DNA of 64,000 nucleotides from Ariolimax columbianus (lineage: Eukaryota > Mollusca > Gastropoda > Stylommatophora > Arionidae), in assembly GCA_036924085.1 (NCBI GenBank), contig JAVGWX010000019.1, positions 11,766,196-11,830,195 on the forward strand. Direction: 5' to 3'. The position numbers and the translations under genes are program-made. Below the pieces are notes generated by a model. The model saw only the letters and a program-made list of their open reading frames with translations. It had not been told where the DNA came from and ran no database searches. Shown here piece by piece: positions 34,430-45,659 of this stretch (position 1 is the stretch's first letter; each line of letters opens with the position of its first letter).

Positions 34430-35040
34430 GTAAGACCTGCATTTTGCGGATGATTTAGTCCTTCTATCCTACAGCCAATCCCAAATGTTAGGGAAACTGG
34501 ATAGACTGGATTATACCTCTAAAGTTGGTTTGGGTATTCATGAGGAGAAGACAACAATAATTAGGATCAATACAGCAAACACAGACCAATCAGGCTGAGA
34601 GGAACGCCACTGAAAGAAACTGAAGGTTTCACTGAAATCTTGAGAATGATCAAAAGCAATGACAGGAGACCGCAGAGTTTTGTCAACAGATACCTGAGAA
34701 CGATTCTTGGAATACAAAGGTTTGACTAAGTTACAAACGACAGACAGGGGGATAGAGAGTAACACGATACATTGGAGCAGGGCATATTTCGAAGAAAGTG
34801 AATATGGATGGGTCATACCTTATGAAAGCCCAAGGACAGTATCACCAGGCAATCCCTGTCATGGAACCCCCAGGGAAGGAGAGACATAGGCAGAACAAGG
34901 AATACATGGAGACGTAATCTGGAGACGGAAATAAAGAAAACTAGAAACACTGGAATGAAATGGAAAAGATTGCACAAGACAGAGCTGCTTAGCAATGGTT
35001 GGTTGATGGCCTATGCACCCCTGAGTGATAGAAGGCAAAA
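34430..35040 (+). pseudogene. RTE-like LINE RT 3' fragment
   Basis: Decayed plus-strand coding: LVLLSYSQSQ, GLGIHEEKTTI, then RYLRTILGIQRFD and NPQGRRDIGRTRNTWRRNLE followed by NGWL...LMAYAPL-type ending. This order (post-FADD region, then the basic NPQGK..GR..NTWRR tail) is characteristic of a LINE family abundant in invertebrate genomes. Stops and frameshifts throughout. Confidence 0.7.
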
Positions 35041-35590
35041 GAGGGATTGGTTATATGTGATTTCTCCTTTTCTCGTAAGCTGGGGCCCTCTACATTTGAT
35101 TTAGAAAATCAACTCTATAATGTTAAATGGAAGTCGGTCATTCGTTTCTCAAAAGATCTTGTCTAGGAATAATGTCAGGTGATGTGCATATATACTTCCA
35201 TTGTTAATCATATTTGGAATCTATATCAACAGATCTAAAATTATGGACCTAGTTTACCATTTAAGCCTGGAGCGCAGTTTTAGGAAACTATTCTCAGGTG
35301 AGATGGTCATATTATCAGAAGTAACTTGTGCTTTCTATGAGTTCCCTGTGCTGTATCTACGACAGAATGGATGCTTGACAACAGCAAACATCATGTGACA
35401 TTGCTTGGTAACGTGTAGCTTGTTGTGGCTTGTCTGATAGCTGGAATCCTAGAGGGATGAGAAAATATTGACTTAAAAACAAAACAAAGAGATGTGTATT
35501 ACTGCACTACTTAACGTGAATACGTTTGTGAATGTGCTTGCACATCTATGGTGTTTAAATGGGTTTATACCTATCTAAGTGTATGTTTGT
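35041..35590. other. spacer, no gene seen
   Basis: Short frames only (for example 65 residues at 35201) with no motif. Confidence 0.4.
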
Positions 35591-35594
35591 GTGA

Positions 35595-35795
35595 ACACAC
35601 ACACACACACACACATATGTATGTTACATGTATGTGTACACGCACGTCTGCAAATACGCATTTTTGATTGTATATATGTATGGAAATTGTAAACAAAAGC
35701 AGATATCCACTTGAGTAGAAGAACACACACGCACACGCACACACACACACACACACACACCCACCCATCTTCCCAGGCAACCACCCACCCACCCA
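35595..35795. repeat. CA/GT microsatellites
   Basis: CA repeat at about 35596-35614, GT-rich CATGTATGTGTACACGC-type sequence, and a longer CA tract at about 35724-35762 grading into CCACC repeats. The three 73-74 residue minus frames are repeat shadows. Confidence 0.9.
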
Positions 35796-36134
35796 TGCTG
35801 GATTGGGGGAGATGAAAAGAGGGGATAACTAACTCCTGATTCTTGCAATATTAATCAATCAATCAATCGAAACTTTGCTTGCTCCCTGCGGAGTATAGGT
35901 CACGCACAAACTAACTCCAAATCTACTAAATCGCAACATTCATAACCAATACATTTCTTCTGCTACGTGTTCTAAAGTCCGATGTCTAGGACTCACCAAG
36001 TAATTAATTTTCATCATTGTTTGCTCTCAAATAATCACTCACATGTCCCGAAAGAACTTGTCGGTCTGTTTAGACGTTTCTTGTTATATATGTATACCAA
36101 ATCTACCAAAGTGTGTAAGGGATAGTACCTCACG

Positions 36135-37202
36135 GTGAGAGGTAGCCATATCCTGGATGGCCGATATCTTATTTGGTTCCGCCACTTCTGTCTAGCTCAC
36201 GTATGGCTCCTCAAGTCAGCCTGTGCACGGCAGCGCCACCAACCATCCCACCCCTGGGCAACAACTTTGGCTGGTCGGCTAAACTTCATGAGTAAAATGA
36301 CAAGAAAGGGAGTTCACCACTGACTAATACACAACTGCTGGTGTAAGAGGCAGAAGATCGACCTGGCTGACAACGACTCTGAAGGTGGGAGCTGGCAACG
36401 CCTGGTATCGGGCTAAGGGCACACCAGAGACCATAGTTGGTAAGCGGCCAAAACAAGGTTCAGAAAGCAATGGCAAACTACTGGACGTAAAATGTCAAGA
36501 TACCTATGACAGTCGATAGAAACCAAACTGAAAAATCTGATGGTGGGGCCCTCAGGCCAGGCAGATTATTGACGCCAACTGAGGAAGAGGCCGATTTCAG
36601 AGTCAGTACAAGTAATAGAGATGACGGCCTAAAGCCCGGCTGCATTACTTTGGAAAACTCTGAAATGGGACTAAAAACAAAACTAAGAATAGACACCTGG
36701 AACTTCAGGAGCCTATATTAGGGCAAGGTGTATATCATTGGAAAAGAGATCAGAGAACCAGGATATATGTTTTGGTAGTCTCTGAACACAGATGGGACAA
36801 TCAAGGGCACTGTAACAGCACTTCAGGAGGAACATTTATATACTCTGGGATGGACTAGTGTGGAAACAGAGGGGTCGTCTTCATCCTGTCAAAGAAGACG
36901 GCACCTTCATTATTAGGTTACAATCCACATAATGATATAATAACTGTAATCACACTAAAAAAGACGACTATACATCTAATAATAATTCAAGTTTATGTAC
37001 CAACATCAGCAGGTGATGATTTTGAAATGCAAGATATCTATGACACCTTTCAATAAACAACAGAAAAAATGAGAAAAAAAGAGACATCTTGATGATAAAA
37101 CAAAATGTTAATACAAAGGAGAGGAAAAAGCTGAAGAAGAGAGCAGAGTACGAGGACCGTTTGGTTTGGGAGACGGAAAACAGCAAGAAAAACAACTTGG
37201 TT
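36135..37202 (+). pseudogene. RTE-like LINE 5' UTR and endonuclease, decayed
   Basis: Probable leader up to ~36690, then an endonuclease start TWNFRSLY at about 36699, followed in broken frames by SEHRWDNQGH, CGNRGVVFILSK and IIIQVYVPTSAGDD. These follow the APE-type endonuclease order. Stops are frequent. The element continues after the GAA-tail LINE insertion at 37605. Confidence 0.7.
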
Positions 37203-37604
37203 GAATTATGCCTGGCCAGATACATGACCAAATGGGAGACCGAACATACTGGTTACACCAAAAACGATGCCTATTACCAGTTGAACAGAAGAGAGCAGGT
37301 CGTTGTCTTCAGACTTCGCACTGGCCACAATAGACTGAGGTACCACCTATTCAACAAATTGAAGATAGGTGGTACCGACGAATGCCCGTGCGGTACTGGT
37401 AAAATGACCGCTGAACATCTGCTGCAGAACTGCCCGACATACGAGGATCAGAGAGAGCAGATGTGGCCATCACCAGTAGAACTGCAAGACAAGTTCTATG
37501 GCAGTGGCGACAGCCTCAGGATGACCGCCGCTTTTTTCGAAAAAATAATGGTTACTGTCTGACTGCGTACGAAGAAGAAGAAGAAGAAGAAGAATTATGC
37601 CTGG
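37203..37604 (+). mobile_element. 5'-truncated GAA-tail LINE copy with TSD
   Basis: Last ~375 bp of the LINE family at 24236-29616, starting at its ARYMTKWETEHTGYTKNDAY segment and intact to MVTV and stop, then a GAA tail. The zinc knuckle is GTDECPCGTGKMTAEHLLQN, with Gly replacing the first Cys. The 13-bp duplication GAATTATGCCTGG lies at 37203-37215 and 37592-37604. It is inserted into the RTE-like element. Confidence 0.93.
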
Positions 37605-38260
37605 AAAATAACCCTTCCATTACCAACATGAAGGATGTATGCTCAGCAATCCCTGAAAGAGGGAAAGTCCCCAGGATGTGATGATATCCAAGCAAAGCTA
37701 ATACAAGCAGGAGGGGAGGCCAGTGCTCGAAATTATCACAAGCTGTGTAAACATATATGGCACAGCGCAAAGTAGCCAGAAGTATGGAAGAAATCAACTG
37801 ATATTCCCTACTTGAAGAAGGGCAATCTAAAGCTGTGTGCAAACTACCGAACTATCGTGCTAATCAGCCACGCTAGCAAGATACTCTTGTGGATCTTTTT
37901 GAGAAGAATAGAGAAAATGTTGGAATCTGAAATTCACGAATCAGGTGTTAAAAAATACAGATGGAACAGAGATCACATATTCAATGAGAGAAATATTTAG
38001 GAAATATGTAGAGAGTTTAACGTAGACCTGGACAAGTATTTCATTTATTACACCCCAATCTTCTATACAGTAAAACATCAGCATCTGGGGAACATCATGC
38101 AATAAATGGGTTTTCCTGAACATATTATCCATCTCTTTGAAACATTACATTAAGATCAACGAGCCGCTGTCCGAGTATCTGGGCAAACATCAGATTGGTT
38201 CGCAGTACAAAAGAGAGTAAGACAAAGATGTATCCTCTCACCTTATCTATATAAACATAT
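37605..38260 (+). pseudogene. RTE-like LINE RT, decayed, continued
   Basis: After the inserted LINE, RT fingers and palm remain in broken frames: KGNLKLCANYRTIVLISHAS, then RRIEKMLESEI and RDHIFNERNI, and GFPEHIIHLFETLH-type sequence near 38110. This is the ordered RT core of RTE-like LINEs, so the parts on both sides of 37203-37604 belonged to one element. Confidence 0.7.
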
Positions 38261-38289
38261 ATGTGGAATGCATAACGAGAAACGTTAGA

Positions 38290-38846
38290 GAAGATGTGGG
38301 AGAAAATGTGGGAGAAAACAATATTAGAAAGAAAAATAAGGAAAGGGACCTAGGGGTTATAATATATAGTCCTTATCATAGAGGGGATATAAACATGCTG
38401 GAAAGAATACAAAAAAGAGCGACAAAGATGCTAGTGGGATTCCAGAATTACAGTTAAGAGGACCGACTCAGAAAAACCGGCCTACAGTGTCTCGAAGAGA
38501 GAAGAATTCGTGATGACATAATACAGGTTTATAAGATGATCAGATGAATGGATAAATTAGACTAAAACAAGTTTTTTTTAAAAATACAGCCACCCACAAG
38601 AACAAGAGGGCATAGCTACAAGCTGACTAAAGAGAGGTCCAGATTAGATATTAGAAAATATTTTGTTAGAGAGTGGTTTCAGCTTGGAATACATTGTCAG
38701 GGAAGGTAGTGGAGGCAGGGACAGTTAATGCATTTAAGAATAAACTAGATGCGCATAGCTTTTAGAGCAAGGTGATGAAAATGTAATTGGTTGTATAAAG
38801 ACTCTGCAGGGTCTTCTAAACCAGTATAAAGACGTTAAGTTAAGTT
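38290..38846 (+). mobile_element. CR1-like LINE 3' fragment
   Basis: Plus-strand copy matching the C-terminal half of the CR1-like element: KERDLGVIIYSPYHRGDINMLERIQKRATK with an internal deletion relative to 50835-51705, then the 3' UTR and AGTATAAAGACGTTAAGTTA end with TTAAGT repeats. It interrupts the RTE-like RT. Confidence 0.88.
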
Positions 38847-38849
38847 AAG

Positions 38850-39950
38850 TAAAGACAAGAACATTGACAGTTTCGATCCATTGACGTTTGCCAGATTCCA
38901 GAGTTACGATACGCATCACAGTGATGCTATCAAGAAGTGCAGAAGGACTAGAACATCTACTATCAGCCGCAAATGGACAGTAGAGATCAAAACGTGTTTA
39001 TAAACATAAACAAAACGATGAAAATGACCTCTAACAAGATATTTATAAATGCCTGGTTATGACTGTGGCGAAGGCTGGGGTTTTGGCAAGTGAAAAATGT
39101 TCTTTCAGAATGGCTGTGATGGAAGCGACGATCTATAAAGGACATGCGACATAATGATGATGCTGTGGCTGAACCTTTTAATTTAGTCCTCAACATTATG
39201 TTGTTCTTCTATAGGCCGGATCTCTTTTCCGATAGGGTCCACAATGTTCTGTTGAGGATATCCAAGTATCCAAATATTTTTTCTTAGATTTGTATACTTC
39301 TTGATTATTTTTGTTCCGATTGCCAGAAAATTAAATTTGTTTGCTCTGTTATTTCTGAATGACATACTATAACACGGAGATACAGGATCAGAAACGAGGA
39401 CTTTGGAATACTCTTTAGACCAACATGAGTATTAAATTGCATTATACAACAGCAACTGAAATGGTTTGACTGCGTAACAAGTTTACCACTACAAAGCACC
39501 CGGCAACAAGCAATGTTCATTAGATACATCGAATTCAATGCGAAAGCCGACCTCGAAAAAGTGGCTTAGGAAATATCTGAGGCGGTTAACCATATTGTGC
39601 ATGAGTCACATTGTTAGGCTTGTTCTAGAGATCTCTCCATAACCTGACGCTAAAAGCCAAAACAGGATAAACGAGAAGAAGAGGGTACTATTTGTGATAT
39701 CGTTTCTTCAGCTTTTCTCCAAACTTAGGTGACTTTTGACTTATGTGAATATCATAATGTGTACATCGCATTTGTTGGAGTGTCTTCTACAAAAAGTTGA
39801 TAATATATTAATTACTTGTATATTTATCTTAGCCACACACACACATATTTCCGGAGCTCACTTAACATAAGGGCCCACTGGTTCCACTCCATCAGTAGGG
39901 GTGAGATACTCCGCTGAAGGATTACATAGTGTATACTTTAATGCAAATGT
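38850..39950. other. decayed LINE-like spacer
   Basis: The first ~300 bp may be more of the RTE-like RT (plus strand), but no motif is secure. The remainder has short minus frames of 60-77 residues without known domains. Confidence 0.35.
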
Positions 39951-39953
39951 ATG

Positions 39954-40333
39954 CAATCGCTTAATTCTTCTTCTTCTTCTTCGTCGTACGCTGTCAGACG
40001 TCAACCTGTATTTTTTCGAAAAAAGCAGCGGTCATCCTGAGGCTGTCGACACTGCCATAGAGCTTGTCTAGTGTTGCCACTGGTGATGGCCACATGTGCT
40101 TTCTCTGGTCCTCGTATTTCGGGCAGTTTTGCAGCAGATGTTCAGAGGTAATTTTTCCGGTACCATAACTGCATTCGTTAGTGCCATCTATCCTCAGTTT
40201 ATGGAATAGGTGGTACCTCAGTCTGTTTGGGCCTATGCGGAGTCTGAAGACCACGACCTGCTCTCTTATATTTAACTGGTAATAGGCATAACTTTTTTGT
40301 AGCCAGTATGTTCTGTTTTCAATCGCTTAATTC
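39954..40333 (-). mobile_element. 5'-truncated GAA-tail LINE copy with TSD
   Basis: Minus-strand copy: FRLRIGPNRLRYHLFHKLRI, then DGTNECSYGTGKITSEHLLQ and MTAAFFEKIQVDV with stop, and a TTC-repeat (GAA tail complement) at 39965-39981. The duplication CAATCGCTTAATTC (13-14 bp) lies at 39954-39967 and 40320-40333. It is more diverged than the copies at 20358 and 37216, so older. Confidence 0.92.
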
Positions 40334-40915
40334 GACTTTTGTTGGCTTCAGATTAGAATATTCATCAATTACTAGACATTCTCAGAAATGTATTGTTTGC
40401 TCTCAATGGACATATGATTACTTTCTCAAGAATTGTATTGTTTCCTCTCAAGGGACATATGATTACTTTCTCCAAAATTGACTGAACTCCTCATTTGGTC
40501 TGAGAAAAAGATCGGACACTTTTGTTACCTTTTACACAACAGTTGATTAAAATACAAATATGTATTTTGAATATACCATCACATGATGTCGTCGTCAATG
40601 AAGTGTTGAAAACTGTATTTTACTCAGTCTATGATTTTATTTAGTTCTCATATTATAGGTCTAGGCTTTTGTATCTGTTGTACTACCGAAAGAATGGTAA
40701 AATGACAATTCAACATCGGTTGTACTTCAAATCCATACACGTTTAAATTATGTTATTCGCCTCCGTTCTTGCAATTTCTTCCAACTCCAGTTGACTTTCT
40801 TGAAGGAACCATGCGTCAAAGTCGCTATGAGTTAATGTAGAAATAGTATATGTAAATAATTAGGTTGCTAGCATAACGTTTACGTCATCGTTATTTAAAC
40901 GCAAATAAGTGCATT
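40334..40915. other. spacer with short duplicated segment
   Basis: AATTGTATTGTTTCCTCTCA-like and GGACATATGATTACTTTCTC segments are present twice (about 40395-40440 and 40445-40480). No gene seen. Confidence 0.5.
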
Positions 40916-40924
40916 TATCTTCTT

Positions 40925-41135
40925 CATCTTCCTCGCACGCTTCTCACAACGCCCATATTTATCTTCCTCGCATGCTTCTCCCAACGCCCATATTTATCTT
41001 CCTCGCACGCTACTCACAATGCCTATATTGATCTTCCTCGCACGCTTCTCCCAACGCCCGTATTTATCTTCCTCGCATGCTTCTCCCAACGCCAATATTT
41101 ATCTTCCTCCTCTTTCAGTCTTCTCCCAACGCCTT
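40925..41135. repeat. 35-bp minisatellite at a LINE 3' end
   Basis: Six units of about 35 bp, ATCTTCCTCGCACGCTTCTC followed by CCAACGCCCATATTT. It lies directly downstream (on the minus strand) of the LINE fragment at 41150-41620. Confidence 0.9.
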
Positions 41136-41149
41136 TATTGTATCTCTCA

Positions 41150-42560
41150 AATACTCGGATCAATGTCCCTTATCAATTTGGCGAGCTGTCTGAGGATTCT
41201 CTGGTCGCCATAAAGTTTATTCCTCCAATAATTCAACGAATGCCCGTCGCTCATGTCCAGATTGAACTGCCCTGTTTGCCTCTCCTCAGTTGAATTCTAG
41301 GGACCGAAGCAAATTGTCCCAGTCTATGTGTTTCTTGGTCTACCTCTGTTTCTTTTACACTTTCGATTTCATGTCACAACCTGTCTGGTTACCTTTGTAA
41401 GTGATTTCCGAAGCGTGTGCCCTGTCGAACCGCGTTTCCCATGTTTGATCTGATTGCTCAACTGACTGGCTGTTGTCGGTTCCTCTCTCACAGTTCTAGC
41501 TTCCTCATCAAATCTTGCCAGTCTATACCCATTAACCCCCACAAGCATTTATTGACAAACGACTGGCGTTTCCTCTGTTTTGCACTTGTCTTTCCCCAGG
41601 TTTCTGCTCCGTACAAAAGTACTGACTTATTAGTCTGTATTTGTCTGAATGTCCATATATTAGTCTATATTTGTCTGAACGTCCATATATTTGTCTGATT
41701 GTCCATATATTAGTGTGTATTTTTCTGAATGTCCATATATTAGTCTGTGTTATTCTGAATGTCCATATATTAGTCTGGATGTGTCTGAATGTCCATACAT
41801 TAGTATGTATTTGTCTGATTGTCCATATATTAGTATGTATTTGTCTGATTGTCCATATATTAGTCTGTATTTGTCTGAATGTCCATATATTAGTATGTAT
41901 TTGTCTGAATGTCCATATATTAGTCTGTGTCTGTCTGAATGCCCATATATTAGTCTGTGTTTGTCTGAATGTCCATATATTAGTCTGCATTTGTCTGATT
42001 GTCCATATATTAGTCTGGGTGTGTCTGAATGTCCATATATCAGTATGTATTTGTCTGATTGTCCATATATTAGTATGTATTTGTCTGATTGTCCATTTAT
42101 TAGTCTGTATTTGTCTGAATGTCCATATATTAGTATGTATTTGTCTGAATGTCCATATATTAGTCTGTGTGTGTCTAAATGCCCATATATTGGTCTGTAT
42201 TTGTCTGAATATCCATATATTAGTCTGTATTTGTTTGATTGTCCATATATTAGTCTGTATTTGTCTGATTGTCCATATATTAGTCTGTATTTGTCTGAAT
42301 ATCCATATATTAGTCTGTTTTTTTCTGAATATACATATATTAGTCTGTATGTGTCTGAATATCCATATATTAATTAGTACCAGCAATGTTGTTCTTGCAT
42401 ATCCAACTCAAGTCCTTACGTCTGCCTCTGTATCCCCTGAAGTATCAATTGTGATACCTAAATACGAGAACGTGTTCCCCTTTACCTGCTCACCCCTCCA
42501 AATAATACTGACTCTATCCTAAACGAGTTGACTTTACACTGCTTGATTTTGTTGATGGAA
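41150..42560 (-). pseudogene. LINE RT with minisatellite inside its frame
   Basis: On the minus strand, 42560-42380 encodes the post-FADD region (SVLFGGVSR-type and TLGLELDMQEQHCW-like decayed frames). The array at 41641-42375 follows, and then 41640-41280 gives SVLLYGAETWG, QSFVNKCL, IDWQDL, GHTLRKSLTKVTRQVVTWNR and KCKRNRGRPRNT, the standard order of an invertebrate LINE C-terminal half. A 284-residue minus frame spans the repeat and both junctions in part. The element is decayed outside the array. Confidence 0.72.
41641..42375. repeat. 30-bp minisatellite, ~25 copies
   Basis: Units GTCCATATATTAGTCTGTAT followed by TTGTCTGAAT, length 30 bp with no net indels. On the minus strand it encodes a decapeptide like TNIWTFRQIQ, in frame with the flanking LINE RT. 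Plus-strand frames of 228 and 293 residues are shadows. Confidence 0.96.
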
Positions 42561-42900
42561 ATAGTTACATCCGTCAAATAATCACATCTATTTCCCTCAT
42601 AAACCTAGGGGACTGCAACATGATTTGTTACAGTCGCCATATGGTGTATCCCTTAATTATATTAAACAGGGTTATGCTATAACTCTAATCCTCTCATGGA
42701 GTCGACAGAGTGTAACATTTTCTATTGTTTAATTTGTCTCTTCCTCTCCCCACACCACCACCAACACATAAATGCACAACTGTGTGGCGAATATTTGTGT
42801 TAAACGTATTATATCTTGACCTGCAGTAGCATGTTCGTAGTTTGAATATTTTCACTACAAAGTCCCATATTGTGAAATGCTACCAAAATACGTTGTTGAG
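42561..42900. other. spacer, no gene seen
   Basis: No repeat or open frame I can support. Confidence 0.4.
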
Positions 42901-43360
42901 TACACATAATGAGTATCACATTGAGGCCAAGACCATAATTAAAAGTCAACTTCAGGGTAAAATGGGCTGATCAACACCCCGACTTCCGAAAAGAAGACAG
43001 CTACTTTAACTTAACTAGAGAAGAGCAATTCCTCAACTTCAGACTGAGAACTGGGCATAACAAACGCAATGGTCATCTTTACAACAAAATGAGGATTGGG
43101 ACAGATGACATGTGCCCATGTGGGGAGCATATCATGAACGTGGAACACATCCTGCAAAGATGCACGCTCACGAAGGAAAAGAGAGAACAATACTGACCTC
43201 GTGAGACATATATGAGAGAAAAGCTGTATGGAGATGAAACAGCCTTACAAACAACGGTGTCCTTTGTAAGAACCGGAACCTTGATCTGAGGCTGAACGAA
43301 GAAGAAGAAGAAGAAGAAGACGAAGAAGAAGAAGAAGAAGAAGAATACACATAATTAGTA
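42901..43360 (+). mobile_element. truncated GAA-tail LINE copy, sister subfamily
   Basis: Encodes KWADQHPDFRKEDSYFNLTR, then FRLRTGHNKRNGHLYNKMRI, the knuckle DDMCPCGEHIMNVEHILQRC and KLYGDETALQTTVSF. It aligns with the zinc-knuckle C-terminus of the LINE at 24236-29616 but is clearly a separate subfamily. A long GAA-rich tail ends at 43345. The 15-bp duplication TACACATAATGAGTA / TACACATAATTAGTA lies at 42901-42915 and 43346-43360 with one mismatch. Confidence 0.85.
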
Positions 43361-44334
43361 AGTTTACTTTTGTGTGCGTCTTGAAAATGACGTTTAGTGG
43401 TGGGTTGCAGTAGCTTTCCTCCCATCCCCAGCGTGCTGATCAAGGCATACCGGGATCGTCCAGGCGGTTGTGCTATGCTTGATCTAATCTGCGTGACGCT
43501 TACATCTGCGGAGATGACGTCGATCCCCCACCTCGTTAGCCAGGCTGCCGAAAAGGACAGCCCGTTTCCGGGGACTACAGGGAAATCGAGGTGAGGGTCA
43601 TGACCAGTATATTTTGCCTGACTCTGATGAGTATACTTTGCCTGACTATGACTAACATGTCTGAAAAGTATGTTTTGCCTGACCCTGACTAACATGTCTG
43701 ATGAGTATATTTTGCCTGACCCTGACTTAACATGTCTGATGAGTATACTTTGCCTGACTTTGACTAACATATCTGATAAGTATGTTTTGCCTGACCCTGA
43801 CTAACATGTCTGATGAGTATGTTTTGCCTGACCCTGACTAACATGTCTGATGAGTATGTTTTGCCTAATCAGACGTTAGTCTTCCTCTCCAAATTAGAGT
43901 ATAGTAAGGCAATTCATTATCCCACGTTCGGGCAGGATCCAGACAATGAAATTTGGGTCTAGCACTGTTTGAATGTTACTGGCACCTGAGAGTGGAGCAA
44001 CGAATAGTAACACTGTAACCTACCAGACATTTATTAACTTTTGACTGAGAAGGGTTAGGTAAGGAACTGGGTATTTCGTTTAATAGAAATTTTAAACCAC
44101 ATCCACCTTAGCAGATACGAGCAGGTGAGCAGATGAGGACTGCGCGTGTTAAAGACTTATGCTTCACGGGAGCTTAAACGATTTTGATTGATTGGTTAAC
44201 TGTTTGGCTTGGCTTGGCTTAGCTTCGTTCGTTCTCAATCTCCCGCTACCAAACCTTGAAAGAGCTTAAGTAGCAGAATGTAGTCCAGAGAACGGAATGC
44301 GTTGTGTCGTAGTTTACAGTTTGACTGCGCCATT

Positions 44335-44570
44335 TGCACCTTTCGGTCCAACACATCGGACTTCAGCAAGCAATTTTTGAGTACAGGGTTAGCATTCCCT
44401 CTTCGATACCTTCTCCTTAGCCAGGCTGCCCTGCTGTAGCCTGTTAACCAGGATCACCGCGTGGAGGTGTAGATGGGTCTTGGCAGCCCTGGTTCGCTGG
44501 TCCTGACGCTAGCAGTCAGCTATGGGTCGCTGACCACTGCAGCTCATGTGCTGCTCAGCGTCTTGATCCC
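44335..44570 (-). mobile_element. SINE-like fragment with conserved core
   Basis: Minus strand, ending GCTGAAGTCCGATGTGTTGG then ACCGAAAGGTGCAAA, is a diverged form of the core at 7772-7812. The upstream ~190 bp differ from the complete SINEs, so this is probably another SINE family sharing the core. Confidence 0.5.
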
Positions 44571-44689
44571 GGTTAACTGTTTGAATGCTCTCTATAATTA
44601 AACATAATTGTTAGCAAGACATGAGAAACGTGAGGTTGATTGGCTGCAACCTGAGTTCTTGGTGAAGGACATTTCAAGTGTGACTCACG

Positions 44690-44786
44690 AACAGTCCGAA
44701 AGATATATTAAGGCCAGATATATGAGAAAAACTAAAACATAGTATACTGGCTACACAAGAAATGATGCATATTACCAGTCAGGTCA
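44690..44786 (+). mobile_element. GAA-tail LINE internal scrap
   Basis: Reads RYIKARYMRKTKT, a stop, then YTGYTRNDAYYQSGQ, matching ARYMTKWETEHTGYTKNDAYYQ of the LINE at 24236-29616. It ends abruptly at the start of the 37-bp satellite. Confidence 0.7.
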
Positions 44787-45406
44787 AGAAATATTAACTG
44801 ACGCCTGATCAGGCAAAATATACTGATCCGACAAGTTAGTCAGGGTCAGGCAAAATATACTGATCAGACATGTTAGTCAGGGTCAGGCAAAATATACTGA
44901 TCAGACATGTTAGTCAGGGTCAGGCAAAATATACTGATCAGACATGTTAGTCAGGATCAGGCAAAAAATACTGGATATGACCCTCATCATTGCTTCCTCG
45001 TAGGCCTTCCTGGAAAAGAGCTGTTTTCATGGAAGCCTGGTTAACAAGGTGAGGGATCGACGTGATCCGCGTAGTAGAGGCCGACACAGATAAACTCAAG
45101 CATAGCACAACCACCTTATGGACCCCGGTTCTCGGGATGTGAGGACGTCTTTTGCATCCCCCCCCCCCCCCACTTAAAGGCCTTTTCAGGGGGCACAAAC
45201 GAATAATCCTATTCCTTGTAGACATTCGATACAACGAAAGAACAACAATCAGTAAGGCCAATGTTGGTTTTATACTGTTCATAACATACAACGCTGACAT
45301 GCACACTGCGTGAGGACATCAGAAGCAGCTGGTCTTTATTTCTGAGCTCTGCAAATTTGTCCACCCCGCCCCTATTGTACTGCTGTAACGAGAATGACAG
45401 TTTTAT

Positions 45407-45409
45407 GTG

Positions 45410-45440
<31 letters not shown>

Positions 45441-45470
45441 TTGTTGTTGTTGTTGTTGTTGTTGTTGTTG
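45407..45470. repeat. GTT trinucleotide microsatellite
   Basis: About 20 GTT units with one GTTTTT interruption. Nearby are a C-run at 45160-45172 and another at 45573-45582. They explain the 231- and 92-residue frames with poly-Asn or poly-Val. Confidence 0.95.
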
Positions 45471-45659
45471 ACAGACACAGAAAAAGCCAAACATGTGTTC
45501 ATATATATATATATAAGTATGATAATGATTTGAATAAGCTGCACCAGACGATCGGACACAGGGCTACTAGACCCCCCCCCCCTTTGTCCAACCACCCTGG
45601 TAAAATCGAGTGGTTGATACGGCCTGGAGAGAAAAGGAGGAGGCATCAAAAGAGGGCAA

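Larger units (their letters stand above)
43361..45212. mobile_element. fold-back-like element with repeat-bearing arms
   Basis: Left arm 43361-43866 and right arm ~44790-45212 are inverted copies. Each has an outer ~230-bp unique part (TTTGTGTGCGTCTTGAAAAT on the left; its counterpart with CCTGAAAAGGCCTTTAAGTG on the minus strand at right; shared GTTGTGCTATGCTTGA and ACGTCGATCCC) and an inner 37-bp satellite. In the right arm the satellite is GTCAGGGTCAGGCAAAATAT then ACTGATCAGACATGTTA. A ~900-bp centre lies between. A third, single copy of the outer part is at 62748-62960. Arms of tandem repeats around a loop resemble Foldback/Galileo elements, but no transposase was found. Confidence 0.65.

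Noticed and set aside
41641..42522. 293-residue plus-strand hydrophobic protein
   Set aside because: Antisense shadow of the 30-bp array; the minus strand carries the LINE frame.
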